Of a stretch of DNA of 64,000 nt, positions 8,690-17,900 are shown one piece after another. The position numbers and the translations under genes were made by a program. Under the pieces are notes generated by a model. It was not told the DNA's origin, searched no databases, and worked only from the letters and a program-made list of their open reading frames with translations. Each line of letters opens with the position of its first letter. Positions within the stretch are counted from its first letter, which is position 1. The stretch is from Microcoleus sp. FACHB-831 (GTDB lineage: Bacteria > Cyanobacteriota > Cyanobacteriia > Cyanobacteriales > FACHB-T130): the NCBI RefSeq assembly GCF_014695585.1, contig NZ_JACJON010000037.1, positions 1 through 64,000 of the forward strand, read 5' to 3'.

Positions 8690-8789
8690 AGTTAATAAAG
8701 TCTTTCACTATTACTATTGTAACAAAATTACCTTAAAACACCAACTTGGCAGAGTCCGGAGTCCGGACGCTGCCAAATTGGTGCGGATC

Positions 8790-10172
8790 TCAGCGCACTA
8801 AGAAGGCTGCACATTCAACGTGAGATGTTTGGGGAAAGAAATCCGCAGGTTGTACGTGTGTTAATTGGTAGCCGCCAGTTTCGCACAGAATTTTAAGATC
8901 CCGCGCTAGTGTGGCTGGCTTGCAGCTAATGTAGACAATACGACTGGGTTGAATTTCCACGAGGCTTTCGATGAAGGCGCGATCGCATCCTTGTCTCGGC
9001 GGATCTATCATCACAACATCAGGCTTGATGTCAAGATTTGGCAGCAAAGTCTCGACCGCTCCTACCTGAAATGTCACGTTGGTAATCCCATTGATCTCCG
9101 CATTTATCCGCGCCTGTTCTACTGCTTCTGGCTGCACCTCCAAGCCAATTACTTCGCGCACCCTTTGCGCCAAAGGCAGCGTAAAAGTCCCAATACCGCA
9201 GTAGGCATCAACTAACAACTCATTTCCTTGCAGATTCAGTTGGTCGAATATCGCTTGCAATAGCGCCTCGGCTGCCTCTGTGTATATTTGAAAAAAAGTA
9301 TCTGAGCGCAACTGCAATTCCAACCCACCAAACTGCTCCCGTAAGTAAGGCTGACCAGCAATACAACGAGTTTCGTTACCAAAAATTGCATTCGTGCGGT
9401 CAGGGTTGCAATTGAGCGACACCCCCACCAATTGGGGATAACGAGTCAACCACTCCTGGGACTGTTCCTCGATCCCCGCTAAATTCCAATCTTTTACCAC
9501 CAAAGTCAGCAAAATTTCGCCAGTATGTCGCCCAATACGCAGCGACAGGTGACGCACCTTACCCCGGTGCAGCTTTTCGTCATAAATACCCCAACCCCGC
9601 TTTTGGATGTCTTGCTTAACTTCTGCTAGTAGGGGATTCAAACGCTGGTCTTGCACTGGGCATTGATTCAGGTTTATTAAGTGGTGGCTGCCTTTTTGGT
9701 AGTAGCCAGCTTGTACGTTACCTGTTGATGACCTTTTTAAGGGATAAGTAACTTTATTGCGATAACCCAAAGAATCGCCAGCTGATAGAACTGGTGCAAC
9801 TGGCGGCTGAGGTATGCCGCCAATGCGTTCGAGTGCTTGTATAAGTTGATTGCGCTTGGCTTCTAGCTGGTATTCGTAGGTGATGTGCTGCCACTGACAG
9901 CCGCCACACTTATCAGCAACGATACAGGACGGACGAATGCGGTTTTGGGAGGCTTCCAGAATTTCTTGCAACTTGCCATTGGCGTATTGAGGCTTTACCC
10001 GTACCAACCGGACAAGAGCGCGATCGCCCGGAACTGTGTCCGGGACAAAAACCACTCTACCGCCAAAGCGACCTACTCCGTCGCCAGTGTCAGTTAGGTC
10101 GGTAATTTCCACCTCCACCAGTTGACCTTGTTGCCACTCGTTTTCAGCGGTGGGCAGCGTGAGAGCTGACAT
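8790..10172 (-). CDS. rlmD: 23S rRNA (uracil-C5)-methyltransferase RlmD family
   Basis: This is a class I SAM-dependent RNA m5U methyltransferase of 460 residues. I start it at the ATG at 10172 (AGGGGG 7 bases upstream). A longer in-frame reading to 10457 would run antisense through apcD and has no coding character. The N-terminal TRAM domain (QLVEVEITDLTDTGDGVGRF) is followed by the Fe-S cysteines CIVADKCGGCQW, the SAM site DAYCGIGTFTLPLA, and the catalytic IDPPRQGCD and VYISCKPATLARD motifs, where Cys is the nucleophile. RlmD and the sister enzyme RlmCD differ in target uridine, so exact specificity is inferred. It is divergent from apcD with 73 bp between starts. Confidence 0.92.
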   Translation of the reverse strand: MSALTLPTAENEWQQGQLVEVEITDLTDTGDGVGRFGGRVVFVPDTVPGDRALVRLVRVKPQYANGKLQEILEASQNRIRPSCIVADKCGGCQWQHITYEYQLEAKRNQLIQALERIGGIPQPPVAPVLSAGDSLGYRNKVTYPLKRSSTGNVQAGYYQKGSHHLINLNQCPVQDQRLNPLLAEVKQDIQKRGWGIYDEKLHRGKVRHLSLRIGRHTGEILLTLVVKDWNLAGIEEQSQEWLTRYPQLVGVSLNCNPDRTNAIFGNETRCIAGQPYLREQFGGLELQLRSDTFFQIYTEAAEALLQAIFDQLNLQGNELLVDAYCGIGTFTLPLAQRVREVIGLEVQPEAVEQARINAEINGITNVTFQVGAVETLLPNLDIKPDVVMIDPPRQGCDRAFIESLVEIQPSRIVYISCKPATLARDLKILCETGGYQLTHVQPADFFPQTSHVECAAFLVR

Positions 10173-10245
10173 AGATCCCCCTTTATTTGTGAGCATCAAA
10201 GTCGTTAAACTACAGAACAGATGATATCTCCAATATCGCAAATCC

Positions 10246-10731
10246 ATGACTGTAATTAGCCAAGTTATTCTCAAAGCCGACGACGAACTGAGGTATCCCA
10301 CCTCTGGGGAACTCAAGAGCATTAAAGACTTTTTGCAAACCGGGATACAGCGGGCGCGGATTGCCGCCACGCTGGCTGAAAATGAGAAAAAGATTGTCCA
10401 GGAAGCCAGCAAGCAGCTTTGGCAGAAGCGCCCTGACTTTATTTCGCCGGGAGGCAATGCCTACGGTGAGCGGCAAAGAGCGCTGTGCCTGCGCGATTAT
10501 GGCTGGTACTTGCGTCTGATTACTTATGGCGTACTGGCTGGTGACAAGGAGCCGATTGAAAAAATTGGTTTGATTGGCGTGCGGGAAATGTATAACTCCC
10601 TCGGCGTCCCCGTGCCTGGTATGGCTGAATCAATACGTTGCATGAAAAAGGCTTCTCTTGATTTACTCAGCGAGGAAGATGCACTGGCAGCAGCTCCCTA
10701 CTTTGATTACATTATTCAGGCTATGTCCTGA
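10246..10731 (+). CDS. apcD: Allophycocyanin-B alpha chain
   Basis: ApcD is a terminal emitter of the phycobilisome core, passing energy to photosystems on the thylakoid surface. The 161-residue length and sequence match the ApcD family: [19 protein letters not shown] at the N-terminus, [20 protein letters not shown] around the phycocyanobilin-binding Cys81, then [11 protein letters not shown] and APYFDYIIQ near the C-terminus. These features separate it from ApcA and ApcF. It is a monocistronic gene here, away from any apcABC cluster, as is usual for apcD, and a strong hairpin terminator follows at 10762. Confidence 0.95.
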   Translation: MTVISQVILKADDELRYPTSGELKSIKDFLQTGIQRARIAATLAENEKKIVQEASKQLWQKRPDFISPGGNAYGERQRALCLRDYGWYLRLITYGVLAGDKEPIEKIGLIGVREMYNSLGVPVPGMAESIRCMKKASLDLLSEEDALAAAPYFDYIIQAMS

Positions 10732-10761
10732 TTGTTGATTTAGCTTAATCCGAATATATTG

Positions 10762-10818
10762 TTGAGTGCTGAGTCAGAAGCCTGGTTTTTTTACCCAGCC
10801 TTTTGACTCAGCACTCAA
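10762..10818 (+). terminator. apcD terminator
   Basis: TTGAGTGCTGAGTCA (10762-10776) and its exact complement (10804-10818) form a 15-bp stem, with a smaller CTGG/CCAG stem inside. It sits 30 bases after the apcD stop and is followed by an A/T-rich stretch. Confidence 0.8.
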
Positions 10819-10900
10819 AATTTTAATTAATAGTAAGCAGCGATACGATGGGCGATCGCACTTGCCAAATGCCGACACTTAAAAAAGTATAGCTAAAACA

Positions 10901-10933
10901 AAAAACCGACAGTCTCTGTACAGAATCTGTCGG
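10901..10933 (-). terminator. Orphan intrinsic terminator on the minus strand
   Basis: CCGACAG (10906-10912) pairs with CTGTCGG (10927-10933). Read on the minus strand the stem is followed by a run of T, the classic intrinsic terminator form. No minus-strand protein gene lies upstream of it until 12908, and that one ends at 12099. Confidence 0.65.
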
Positions 10934-11090
10934 CTGGTCGTGTGTTCCCTATTGATGACTCGGCTAGAGTTCAGTCAATTCCTAGTATGCCCGGTTTGAC
11001 TGAGGGAAATTGCGATCTCAATCATCTTCCTTTTGTGATATTCATCACCACAAGCGCAGAGTAAAAGTGCGTATACTTGCCCAAAACTGG
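10905..11090 (-). ncRNA. Candidate small RNA ending at the orphan terminator
   Basis: The call rests on the minus-strand terminator at 10901-10933 and on internal structure upstream of it. TCAGTCAA (10971-10978) and TTGACTGA (10996-11003) form a perfect 8-bp hairpin, and a single-stranded GGGAACACACGACC stretch separates the two stems on the minus strand. The 5' end is a guess. It matches no small RNA I can recall confidently. On the plus strand, 11067-11168 is a 33-codon frame beginning with GTG that is too weak to call; the rest up to 11362 shows nothing clear. Confidence 0.3.
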
Positions 11091-11362
11091 CAAGTGCAAG
11101 CTGCGCTACGTTCGTACCCTAGTCTACAAGAGGCTGCTTTGTTTCTAAGCGATCGCCCAAAGTAAAGTAATTGCGGCATAGGCTGTTGAGCCGGATTTTC
11201 CTCACCACGCGACTGATTTTGTTATTGTTTCCGATAGTGATACGTGCTTTACTTTACAGAGCGATCCCATAGTTTACCCCCACTGCATAAATAAAGATAT
11301 CCGCCGTCTGCTATTAGTGGGCTGTAAACTCGTTATAGGTAATTTTTACGTGCCATGCGATC

Positions 11363-11791
11363 GTGAAGAAAATGCTGATGCCATCTCTGGCACTGCTTCT
11401 GCTTACATATGGTGTTTTTGGCTGGTTGTTTGCCTCTTGCGACTGGCGGGTTTGGTTATTAGAGGCAAGTTTAGTGTTGCTAATTGCTTTGGCTTTGACA
11501 GCCCCTTTGACTAGCCTTCAAACCTGTTTGACTAATTTGCTGCAATCAGATGTTAGAGCTTTTAGTTCAGTGATCTTAGGGGCTTTTGGCACAGTTGTCA
11601 TGCTGTGCTGGATTGAGCTTTTTGTCCGCGTTTTAGTTTTGGCATCAGCGGGTGCCTTAGTCAGGCTAGACCTTCAGGCAGCGGGTTACACTGACATCAA
11701 AGCCTTTTGGATTCTCGCTATGGTTTCACTGGCTGGGTTAAGTGTTGGCTTGAGCGTGCATCTAGGTATTTCAGCCAACTGCTGGCGCTAG
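11363..11791 (+). CDS. Conserved membrane protein (hypothetical)
   Basis: This 142-residue protein is strongly hydrophobic, with four likely membrane helices: LALLLLTYGVFGWLFA, LLEASLVLLIALALTA, VILGAFGTVVMLCWIEL and the FWILAMVSLAGLSVGLSV region. It resembles small multi-pass proteins of unknown function in cyanobacteria. The GTG at 11363 gives MKKMLMPS; the ATG at 11372 is an alternative start. The HIP1-rich surroundings fit the rest of the chromosome. No neighbour suggests its role. Confidence 0.65.
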   Translation: MKKMLMPSLALLLLTYGVFGWLFASCDWRVWLLEASLVLLIALALTAPLTSLQTCLTNLLQSDVRAFSSVILGAFGTVVMLCWIELFVRVLVLASAGALVRLDLQAAGYTDIKAFWILAMVSLAGLSVGLSVHLGISANCWR

Positions 11792-12098
11792 GTTGCTTCG
11801 TAGCCTGACGTTTTTGAGTTAAGCGTATAGCTTATACTTCCGGGCGATCGCTCCGCTATTACCATTCTGCGTAGCAATCTAGTTCACCTGAAGACTTGAA
11901 GAATGGACACTGTAGATACCGTCACAAAGAGGCAGCGCGTAGCGATAAAAATTGCTGAAACTAAGAAAAGCGTTTAACTGTCCTCATGCTCTACAGCGTT
12001 TGTTCTGTGGGGCTGTTTTATTTTTTAGGCCTTTTGTGAAGAAAGTTGTAGCAGCTAGTATTAGTTGGCACATCGATATAAGGCGCGATCGCACCCTT
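11792..12098. other. Intergenic region without clear features
   Basis: It lies between a plus-strand membrane protein gene and the end of a minus-strand gene. A 24-codon plus-strand frame at 11903-11977 lacks a convincing ribosome binding site. Two GCGATCGC sites are present. I see nothing else. Confidence 0.4.
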
Positions 12099-12908
12099 TT
12101 AGCTTTTATTAGGCAGTACAACCTTCCAGTTTCCCTCTGGGGTCTTGCTAACTTTGCCACCCAGCGCCTCTATCCGGCTGATAGCAGTCTTGAGCGTCCG
12201 CCGATCGTCCGTGTTAGCCGCGTTCGTTAAAACACTTGCCCAAATACCTTCTTGAATTGGCTTGATACTATTAGGGTTGCTGATAAGAAATTTCGCTGTT
12301 TTGCGAGAAGCTGCTGCTATATTCTTACCTTCTTCGTCAGAATAAACGCTCGCCCACTCTGCTGCTTTATCAAACGATTGACTTGATGCTTGAGCATCTC
12401 CAAAGAACAACAACTCATCAATTGCTTTATAGCGCCAAACATAATAAGATCTGAGGGGAGCTTTAGGAGACATTGCCTGTAAGCCTTTTCCCATAAGCTC
12501 TACAGACTTGTCTGGCCTAGCTGCATATAGGGAAATGCTGGTAGAAAGACCAGTATATGCCTCTAAGAAAAGTGGATCGCGCTCCACAAGGATGTCAAAG
12601 TATGCTGGGCTGAGCTCGTAGCCAGTAACTTGACGTGCTGGCTCATCGCCAAAATACTGCAAAAACCCCAAAAATATCCAATTTGCCAGCAAATTATCAA
12701 AACCAAGGGCAGGAGCTTTGTTGAGTAGATTAAGACGTAATCTTTCGGACTCAACTTCTTGGTGGAAAGCTTCTGGCGAAGCAGTTGCGGCTGCAAATTT
12801 AAGTTGATTCAGTTGAGGTATCTGTAGCGCCCGCACGGCAATAACACACGCCAAGGCTACGATGGACGCCACTAGGGATTGACTTAGCTTAGGTCGGAAC
12901 ATTGACAT
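12099..12908 (-). CDS. Conserved cyanobacterial protein with N-terminal anchor, TPR-like
   Basis: This 269-residue protein begins with a hydrophobic segment (SLVASIVALACVIAVRAL, residues about 11-28) that reads as an uncleaved signal anchor. The remainder is helical, with paired-helix texture resembling degenerate TPRs (YFDILVERDPLFLEAYTGLS, then FDKAAEWASVYSDEEGKNIA). It probably faces the periplasm or lumen. The family is of unknown function as far as I can tell. It is divergent from another TPR membrane protein at 13059, and the two could share a control region of 150 bp. Confidence 0.7.
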   Translation of the reverse strand: MSMFRPKLSQSLVASIVALACVIAVRALQIPQLNQLKFAAATASPEAFHQEVESERLRLNLLNKAPALGFDNLLANWIFLGFLQYFGDEPARQVTGYELSPAYFDILVERDPLFLEAYTGLSTSISLYAARPDKSVELMGKGLQAMSPKAPLRSYYVWRYKAIDELLFFGDAQASSQSFDKAAEWASVYSDEEGKNIAAASRKTAKFLISNPNSIKPIQEGIWASVLTNAANTDDRRTLKTAISRIEALGGKVSKTPEGNWKVVLPNKS

Positions 12909-13058
12909 ACCCTATGGAGTTCAAGAAAGTTTTTGGAAAGCGATCGCTATCGGCTGTTAATTGGGTAGTTTAAATATAGCGCCCTCTAGACCCGCCTTGG
13001 CAATCAACCAGAGCGTGTATGACAGGACGTAAAAACAATAAGCGTTATTGTGTTGGAT

Positions 13059-13463
13059 ATGTCCGAGACTACATCTCAGAAACCGCTCCACCGAATTTTT
13101 ATTATCGTATCAATCGTCGCGTTTGTAGGCTCTACAGCCTTGGGATTCGTTGGAATGTTCAACACTCCCCAGAACGAACCGAAACAAAATGCTAAGACAG
13201 CACAGGCGGAGGCGCAAGACAAGCAACTGCAAGCACAAGCACGCGGCTATGAACTCGTTTTGCACAGAGAACCAGAGAACCAGGTAGCATTACAGGGTCT
13301 AGTGCAGGCGCGGCTGGCAATGAATGACTTGAAAGGTGCTGTTGAACCTTTGGAGAAGCTAGTTAAGCTAAATCCCGACCGGGAAAGTTACAAGGCGCTG
13401 CTAACTGAGGTAAAACAGCGGGCGGGTAATACGGGTAAGACTAACAAAGCGGGCGATCGCTAA
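13059..13463 (+). CDS. Membrane-anchored TPR protein
   Basis: This protein of 134 residues has an N-terminal membrane segment (IFIIVSIVAFVGSTALGFVG), then a Gln/Ala-rich linker and about one and a half TPRs (YELVLHREPENQVALQGLVQ, then VEPLEKLVKLNPDRESYKAL). I use the ATG at 13059; a GTG at 13050 is in frame and neither has a clear ribosome binding site. Such short anchored TPR proteins usually act as assembly or scaffold factors. It is followed within 50 bp by the TPR-methyltransferase gene, so the two may be co-transcribed. Confidence 0.7.
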   Translation: MSETTSQKPLHRIFIIVSIVAFVGSTALGFVGMFNTPQNEPKQNAKTAQAEAQDKQLQAQARGYELVLHREPENQVALQGLVQARLAMNDLKGAVEPLEKLVKLNPDRESYKALLTEVKQRAGNTGKTNKAGDR

Positions 13464-13508
13464 TCAAGTAGATAACTTCGCAGGATTTTGGAACACTCAT
13501 ACAAGTTT

Positions 13509-14786
13509 ATGGCTAATTGGCAGCGCAAAGCTCATCAATATCTGCTTGAAGGGAACTACACTGAGGCAGCAAAGATCTACGAACAAGCAATCGAAGCAGA
13601 ACCCAGCGTCAAGTCCCACTACTGGCATCTGGGGTTAATGTTTCTGCTACAAGGGCAAGAGACAGAAGCTCAGACTACTTGGCTCGTTGCGATGGCAGAG
13701 GGCGGATCAGAACAATTGGATTTATGGACAGCAGAGCTAATGCAGGTTTTACAAACAGAAGCTATTCGGCGAGCGGATTTAGCAGATTATCTGACCGCTT
13801 GGACAATCAGACAGCACATGAAGCAGATTGCCCCAACAGATATTAATAACCTGCTACATATTATTCAAGTTTCTATCAAGCTTGAAACTTTCCAAATTGA
13901 AGATATAAATGCTTTAGGAATTATTGATCTCTTGTTGCATACTGAAGAATCTGCTCTCGATTCTCATTTATTATTGCAATGTATAAAAAATATTTTAGCT
14001 TACGAGCAACCTCTTAAAAATATAGATGAGGATTCTAAGCACTCCTATTTGGATGAAGAAAGCGTAGTTGATAAATTGTTAAAAGAAATTTATATAGAAA
14101 ATAAATATTGTGTAGACATAGGTGCCAGCGATGGTATAACTATGTCAAACACTTATTTCCTTTACCGTAGAGGATGGTCTGGGTTGGCTGTAGAATGTGA
14201 TAGTATAAAATTTACTAAATTAGCATACGCTCATCGTGATTCTGTCAATGTTGACTTGGCTAAGTGCCTTGTTACACCGGATAATATAGTTAATATATTA
14301 AATTCACATCAAGTTCCTAAAAAAATTGGTTTCTTAAGTCTTGATATTGATGGATATGATTATTTTGTATTAGACAAAGTTTTAAGCTCATTCCGTCCAT
14401 CTATTGTATGTGTTGAAATAAATGAAAGCATACCTCCCCCTTTAAAATTTACTGTGAAATGGGATAAAAACTATTTTTGGGAAGAAAATCATTTTTTTGG
14501 GCAAAGCATTTCTCAGCTTAATATCCTTTGTGAAAGGTATGAATATGCACTTGTAGAGTTACATTATAATAATGCTTTTTTGATACCTAAAGAAATCACT
14601 AATAAACCTTCGCTAACGCCAGAGCAAGCATATAAAAAAGGATATCTTGATCGGGACGATAGAAAACAAAAATTTCCTTGGAATGCTGATATGGAAGATA
14701 TTCACAGCTTATCTCCTCAAGAAGCATTAGAATATCTAAATAATTTTTTCAGTCAATATGAAGGTAAATTTATTTGCACTATTTAA
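13509..14786 (+). CDS. TPR-FkbM family methyltransferase
   Basis: This protein has 425 residues from the ATG at 13509 (a TTG at 13488 is the alternative). Residues about 1-115 are a TPR module (AAKIYEQAIEAEPSVKSHYW, LLQGQETEAQTTW, LQTEAIRRADLADY) that recurs in two other genes of this window. From about 190 on is a FkbM-type SAM methyltransferase: CVDIGASDGITMSNT is the SAM site, LAVECDS the acidic loop, and FLSLDIDGYDYFVL the later strand. FkbM enzymes methylate hydroxyls of sugars and polyketides. The 3' half is AT-rich compared with the TPR half, which supports a recombined origin. Confidence 0.85.
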   Translation: MANWQRKAHQYLLEGNYTEAAKIYEQAIEAEPSVKSHYWHLGLMFLLQGQETEAQTTWLVAMAEGGSEQLDLWTAELMQVLQTEAIRRADLADYLTAWTIRQHMKQIAPTDINNLLHIIQVSIKLETFQIEDINALGIIDLLLHTEESALDSHLLLQCIKNILAYEQPLKNIDEDSKHSYLDEESVVDKLLKEIYIENKYCVDIGASDGITMSNTYFLYRRGWSGLAVECDSIKFTKLAYAHRDSVNVDLAKCLVTPDNIVNILNSHQVPKKIGFLSLDIDGYDYFVLDKVLSSFRPSIVCVEINESIPPPLKFTVKWDKNYFWEENHFFGQSISQLNILCERYEYALVELHYNNAFLIPKEITNKPSLTPEQAYKKGYLDRDDRKQKFPWNADMEDIHSLSPQEALEYLNNFFSQYEGKFICTI

Positions 14787-14930
14787 TAGGTTTAGCATAT
14801 AGGCTCTTTTGGTAGCATAAAGGTAATATAAATAAATATAGGCTTTATGGATTTACCTATATAATTTATATTTTAGTGTCTATAGCTCATGCCTTATTTC
14901 GTAAATTTTCACTAAGAGGAAGTTTGTCTT

Positions 14931-17900
14931 ATGAGCGAGAATTATTCCAATTCTGAACTCAACCGTCTTATTGCTCCCGAGATCAAAAATGATGAATTTT
15001 ATGCGGCGATTCACAAGATTGCGCGGCACGAAGACATCAAAACAATTTTAGAAATTGGCTCTTCATCTGGTCAGGGAAGCACTGAAGCGTTTGTAAGTGG
15101 TTTGCGGGAAAACGCAAACAAGCCAATGCTGTTCTGCATGGAGGTTTCCAAGACCCGATTTGCAGAACTACAGAAAAGGTACGAAAATGATTTTTTTATA
15201 AAGTGTTACAACGTTTCTTCTGTTTCTATAGAAAAGTTTCCTAGCGAAAGCGACGTTATCAAATTTTACAGCGGCACGCCGACAGGTTTAAACAGTTATC
15301 CATTAGAACAAGTGTTGGGGTGGCTACGGCAGGATATTGAATATGTAAAAAACTCTGGAGTAGCCAGCGATGGTATTAAAAAGATCAAGCAGGAAAACAA
15401 TATTGATTTTTTCGATGTAGTGCTGATTGATGGCTCGGAATTTACTGGTAGTGTTGAACTAGAGGAGGTGTATGGAGCAAAATTTATTTTGCTTGATGAT
15501 ATTACTACATTTAAAAACTATAAGACTCATCAGAGGTTACTTGCAGATAAAAAATATGTACTGCAAAAGCAAAATATTTTACTACGTAACGGTTATTCTA
15601 TATTTAAGAGAAGTAATGATATTGACAATTTTATGTTTGAGGAGGAGAAGGTTGAACAATTTTTGGTGATGAACATGGTTCGACCAGGAATGACAGTTTT
15701 TGATATTGGAGCGAATGTCGGTGATTATTCAATTTTATTCAGCAACCTAGTCGGCAGTTCTGGAAAAGTCTATTCTTTTGAGCCAACATCAAGCACTTTC
15801 AAAAAGCTACAAAACCGAGTAGAAAACTCAGTATGTAGGAATATTTATGCCTTCCAAAAAGCCGTATTCTCAGAAAACAAACAAATTGAATTTAACGAAT
15901 TTGCAGAAGAGTATTCCGTTTGGAATAGCATCGGCAAGCCCCAAATGCTAAATCCACAAACTCTTAAAGGCTATGTTCCCATAATCAAAAGCGAAATTGT
16001 TGACGCAATTACATTAGACTTTTTTTGTAAACAGCAAAATATAAGTAAGATTGGTTATCTGAAAATTGATGTAGAAGGCGCTGAGAGTGACGTGCTTCAC
16101 GGAGCTACGCAGCTTTTAGGGGAAAGGTGTATAGATTTCATACAATTTGAAATTTCGCAAAAAATGTTGGAAGGATTGAATAGAAAAGGACAAGATACAT
16201 TTGATATTTTAATAAAAAATGGATATGAGTGCCATCGAATAACAAGCAATGGAGAAATAGGAGAAGAAGTAAAAGGTTCAGAATCTTTTTATGAAAATTA
16301 TATTGCTTTTCCTTGTCTTCCAATTCATTTTTTCACAATTGTTCTTAATGGCGAACCCTTTATTCGCTACCATATTGAAATATTTAAGCAATTGCCTTTC
16401 AACTGGCATTGGCACATTGTTGAGGGTGTAGCTGATTTAAAACATGATACCGCCTGGAGTTTGCCACTAGGCGGTATCATCAATGATGAAATCCATAGAC
16501 ACGGACGGAGCCAGGACGGCACAACAGAGTATATAGACGAACTTGCACAACTATATCCGGATAATGTAACAGTTTATCGTAAGCCAGACGGTATCTTCTG
16601 GAACGGAAAGCGGGAAATGGTAAACGAACCCATTTCTAACATCCGCGAAGAGTGTTTGCTGTGGCAGGTTGATGTCGATGAATTATGGACTATCGAGCAG
16701 ATTTGCCAAGCTCGGCAAATGTTTATCAACAATCCTGATAAAACAGCAGCTTTCTATTGGTGCTGGTATTTTGTAGGCGAAAATTTAGTTATTAGCACTC
16801 GGAATTGTTATGCTCAGAATCCTCAACAAGATTGGTTGCGAACTTGGAGATATAAGCCAGGAACAGTGTGGGTAGCACATGAACCGCCTGTACTAGCCCA
16901 GCCTTTGTTAAATGGCCAATGGCTTGATGTTGCCAAGGTTAATCCTTTTAGGCACGAAGAAACAGAAAAACACGGACTAATTTTTCAGCACTTTGCATAT
17001 GTGACGCCAGAGCAGTTGAACTTTAAAGAAAAATACTACGGTTATGCAAACGCTGTCTCGCAGTGGACAGAGTTGCAGAGAGAAACTAAATTTCCAGTTC
17101 TACTGAGCAAATATTTTTGGTGGGTTCAGGATGAAACTATGGTTGATACTGCTACGTCGTGCGGTGTACTACCAATTGCAAAGAAAGAAAAAGATAATGT
17201 CTGGCAGTTCCTGCAACCGGATGCTCAGTTGAGACAAAAAGCAACCATTAAAAAGATATCGCCAATAATTATTATTGATGGTGTATTTTTCCAGTTGTAT
17301 AAAACCGGAATAGCCCGGGTTTGGCAGTCATTGCTAGAAGAATGGGCAGAAAATGGTTTTGCACAGCATATTGTTGTACTTGATAGGGCTGGAACTTCCC
17401 CCAAAATTCCTGGTATTCATTATCGTTCTGTGCCGCCTTATGATTATGGCGCAACTGATGGCGATCGCCAAATGCTACAAGAAGTGTGTGATGAACAGGA
17501 TGCAGACTTATTTATCTCCACTTACTACACAACACCTCTTTCAACGCCTTCCGTGTTCATGGCGTATGACATGATTCCAGAAGTTATGGAGTGGGATCTG
17601 GCTAATCCCATGTGGTGTGAAAAGAATCACGGAATTCAAGAGGCATCTGGATATTTAGCAATTTCTGAAAGTACGGCTCGTGACTTGGTTAAGTTTTTCC
17701 CGCATATTTCCCCAGAGTTAGTAACAGTAGCGCCCTGCGGAGTTAAAAGCACTTTCTCGCCCGCCAGTCTAGAGGAGATTAATCAATTTAAGACAAAGTA
17801 CGGCATCTCAAAACCCTACTTTATTATTGTCGGTACAGGCGGTTATAAAAATACTATTTTGTTTTTTCAAGCTTTTGGTCAAATTCACAGTAAAGAAGGT

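Noticed and set aside
8366-8789. Structured noncoding RNA filling this gap
   Set aside because: The gap turned out to hold a 59-codon gene, so its richness in hairpins is better read as leader and terminator of that gene.
10173-10457. N-terminal extension of the rlmD frame
   Set aside because: It runs antisense through the apcD start and coding region and has no conserved character; the ATG at 10172 has a good ribosome binding site.
11903-11977. 24-codon plus-strand frame
   Set aside because: Too short and without a convincing ribosome binding site.
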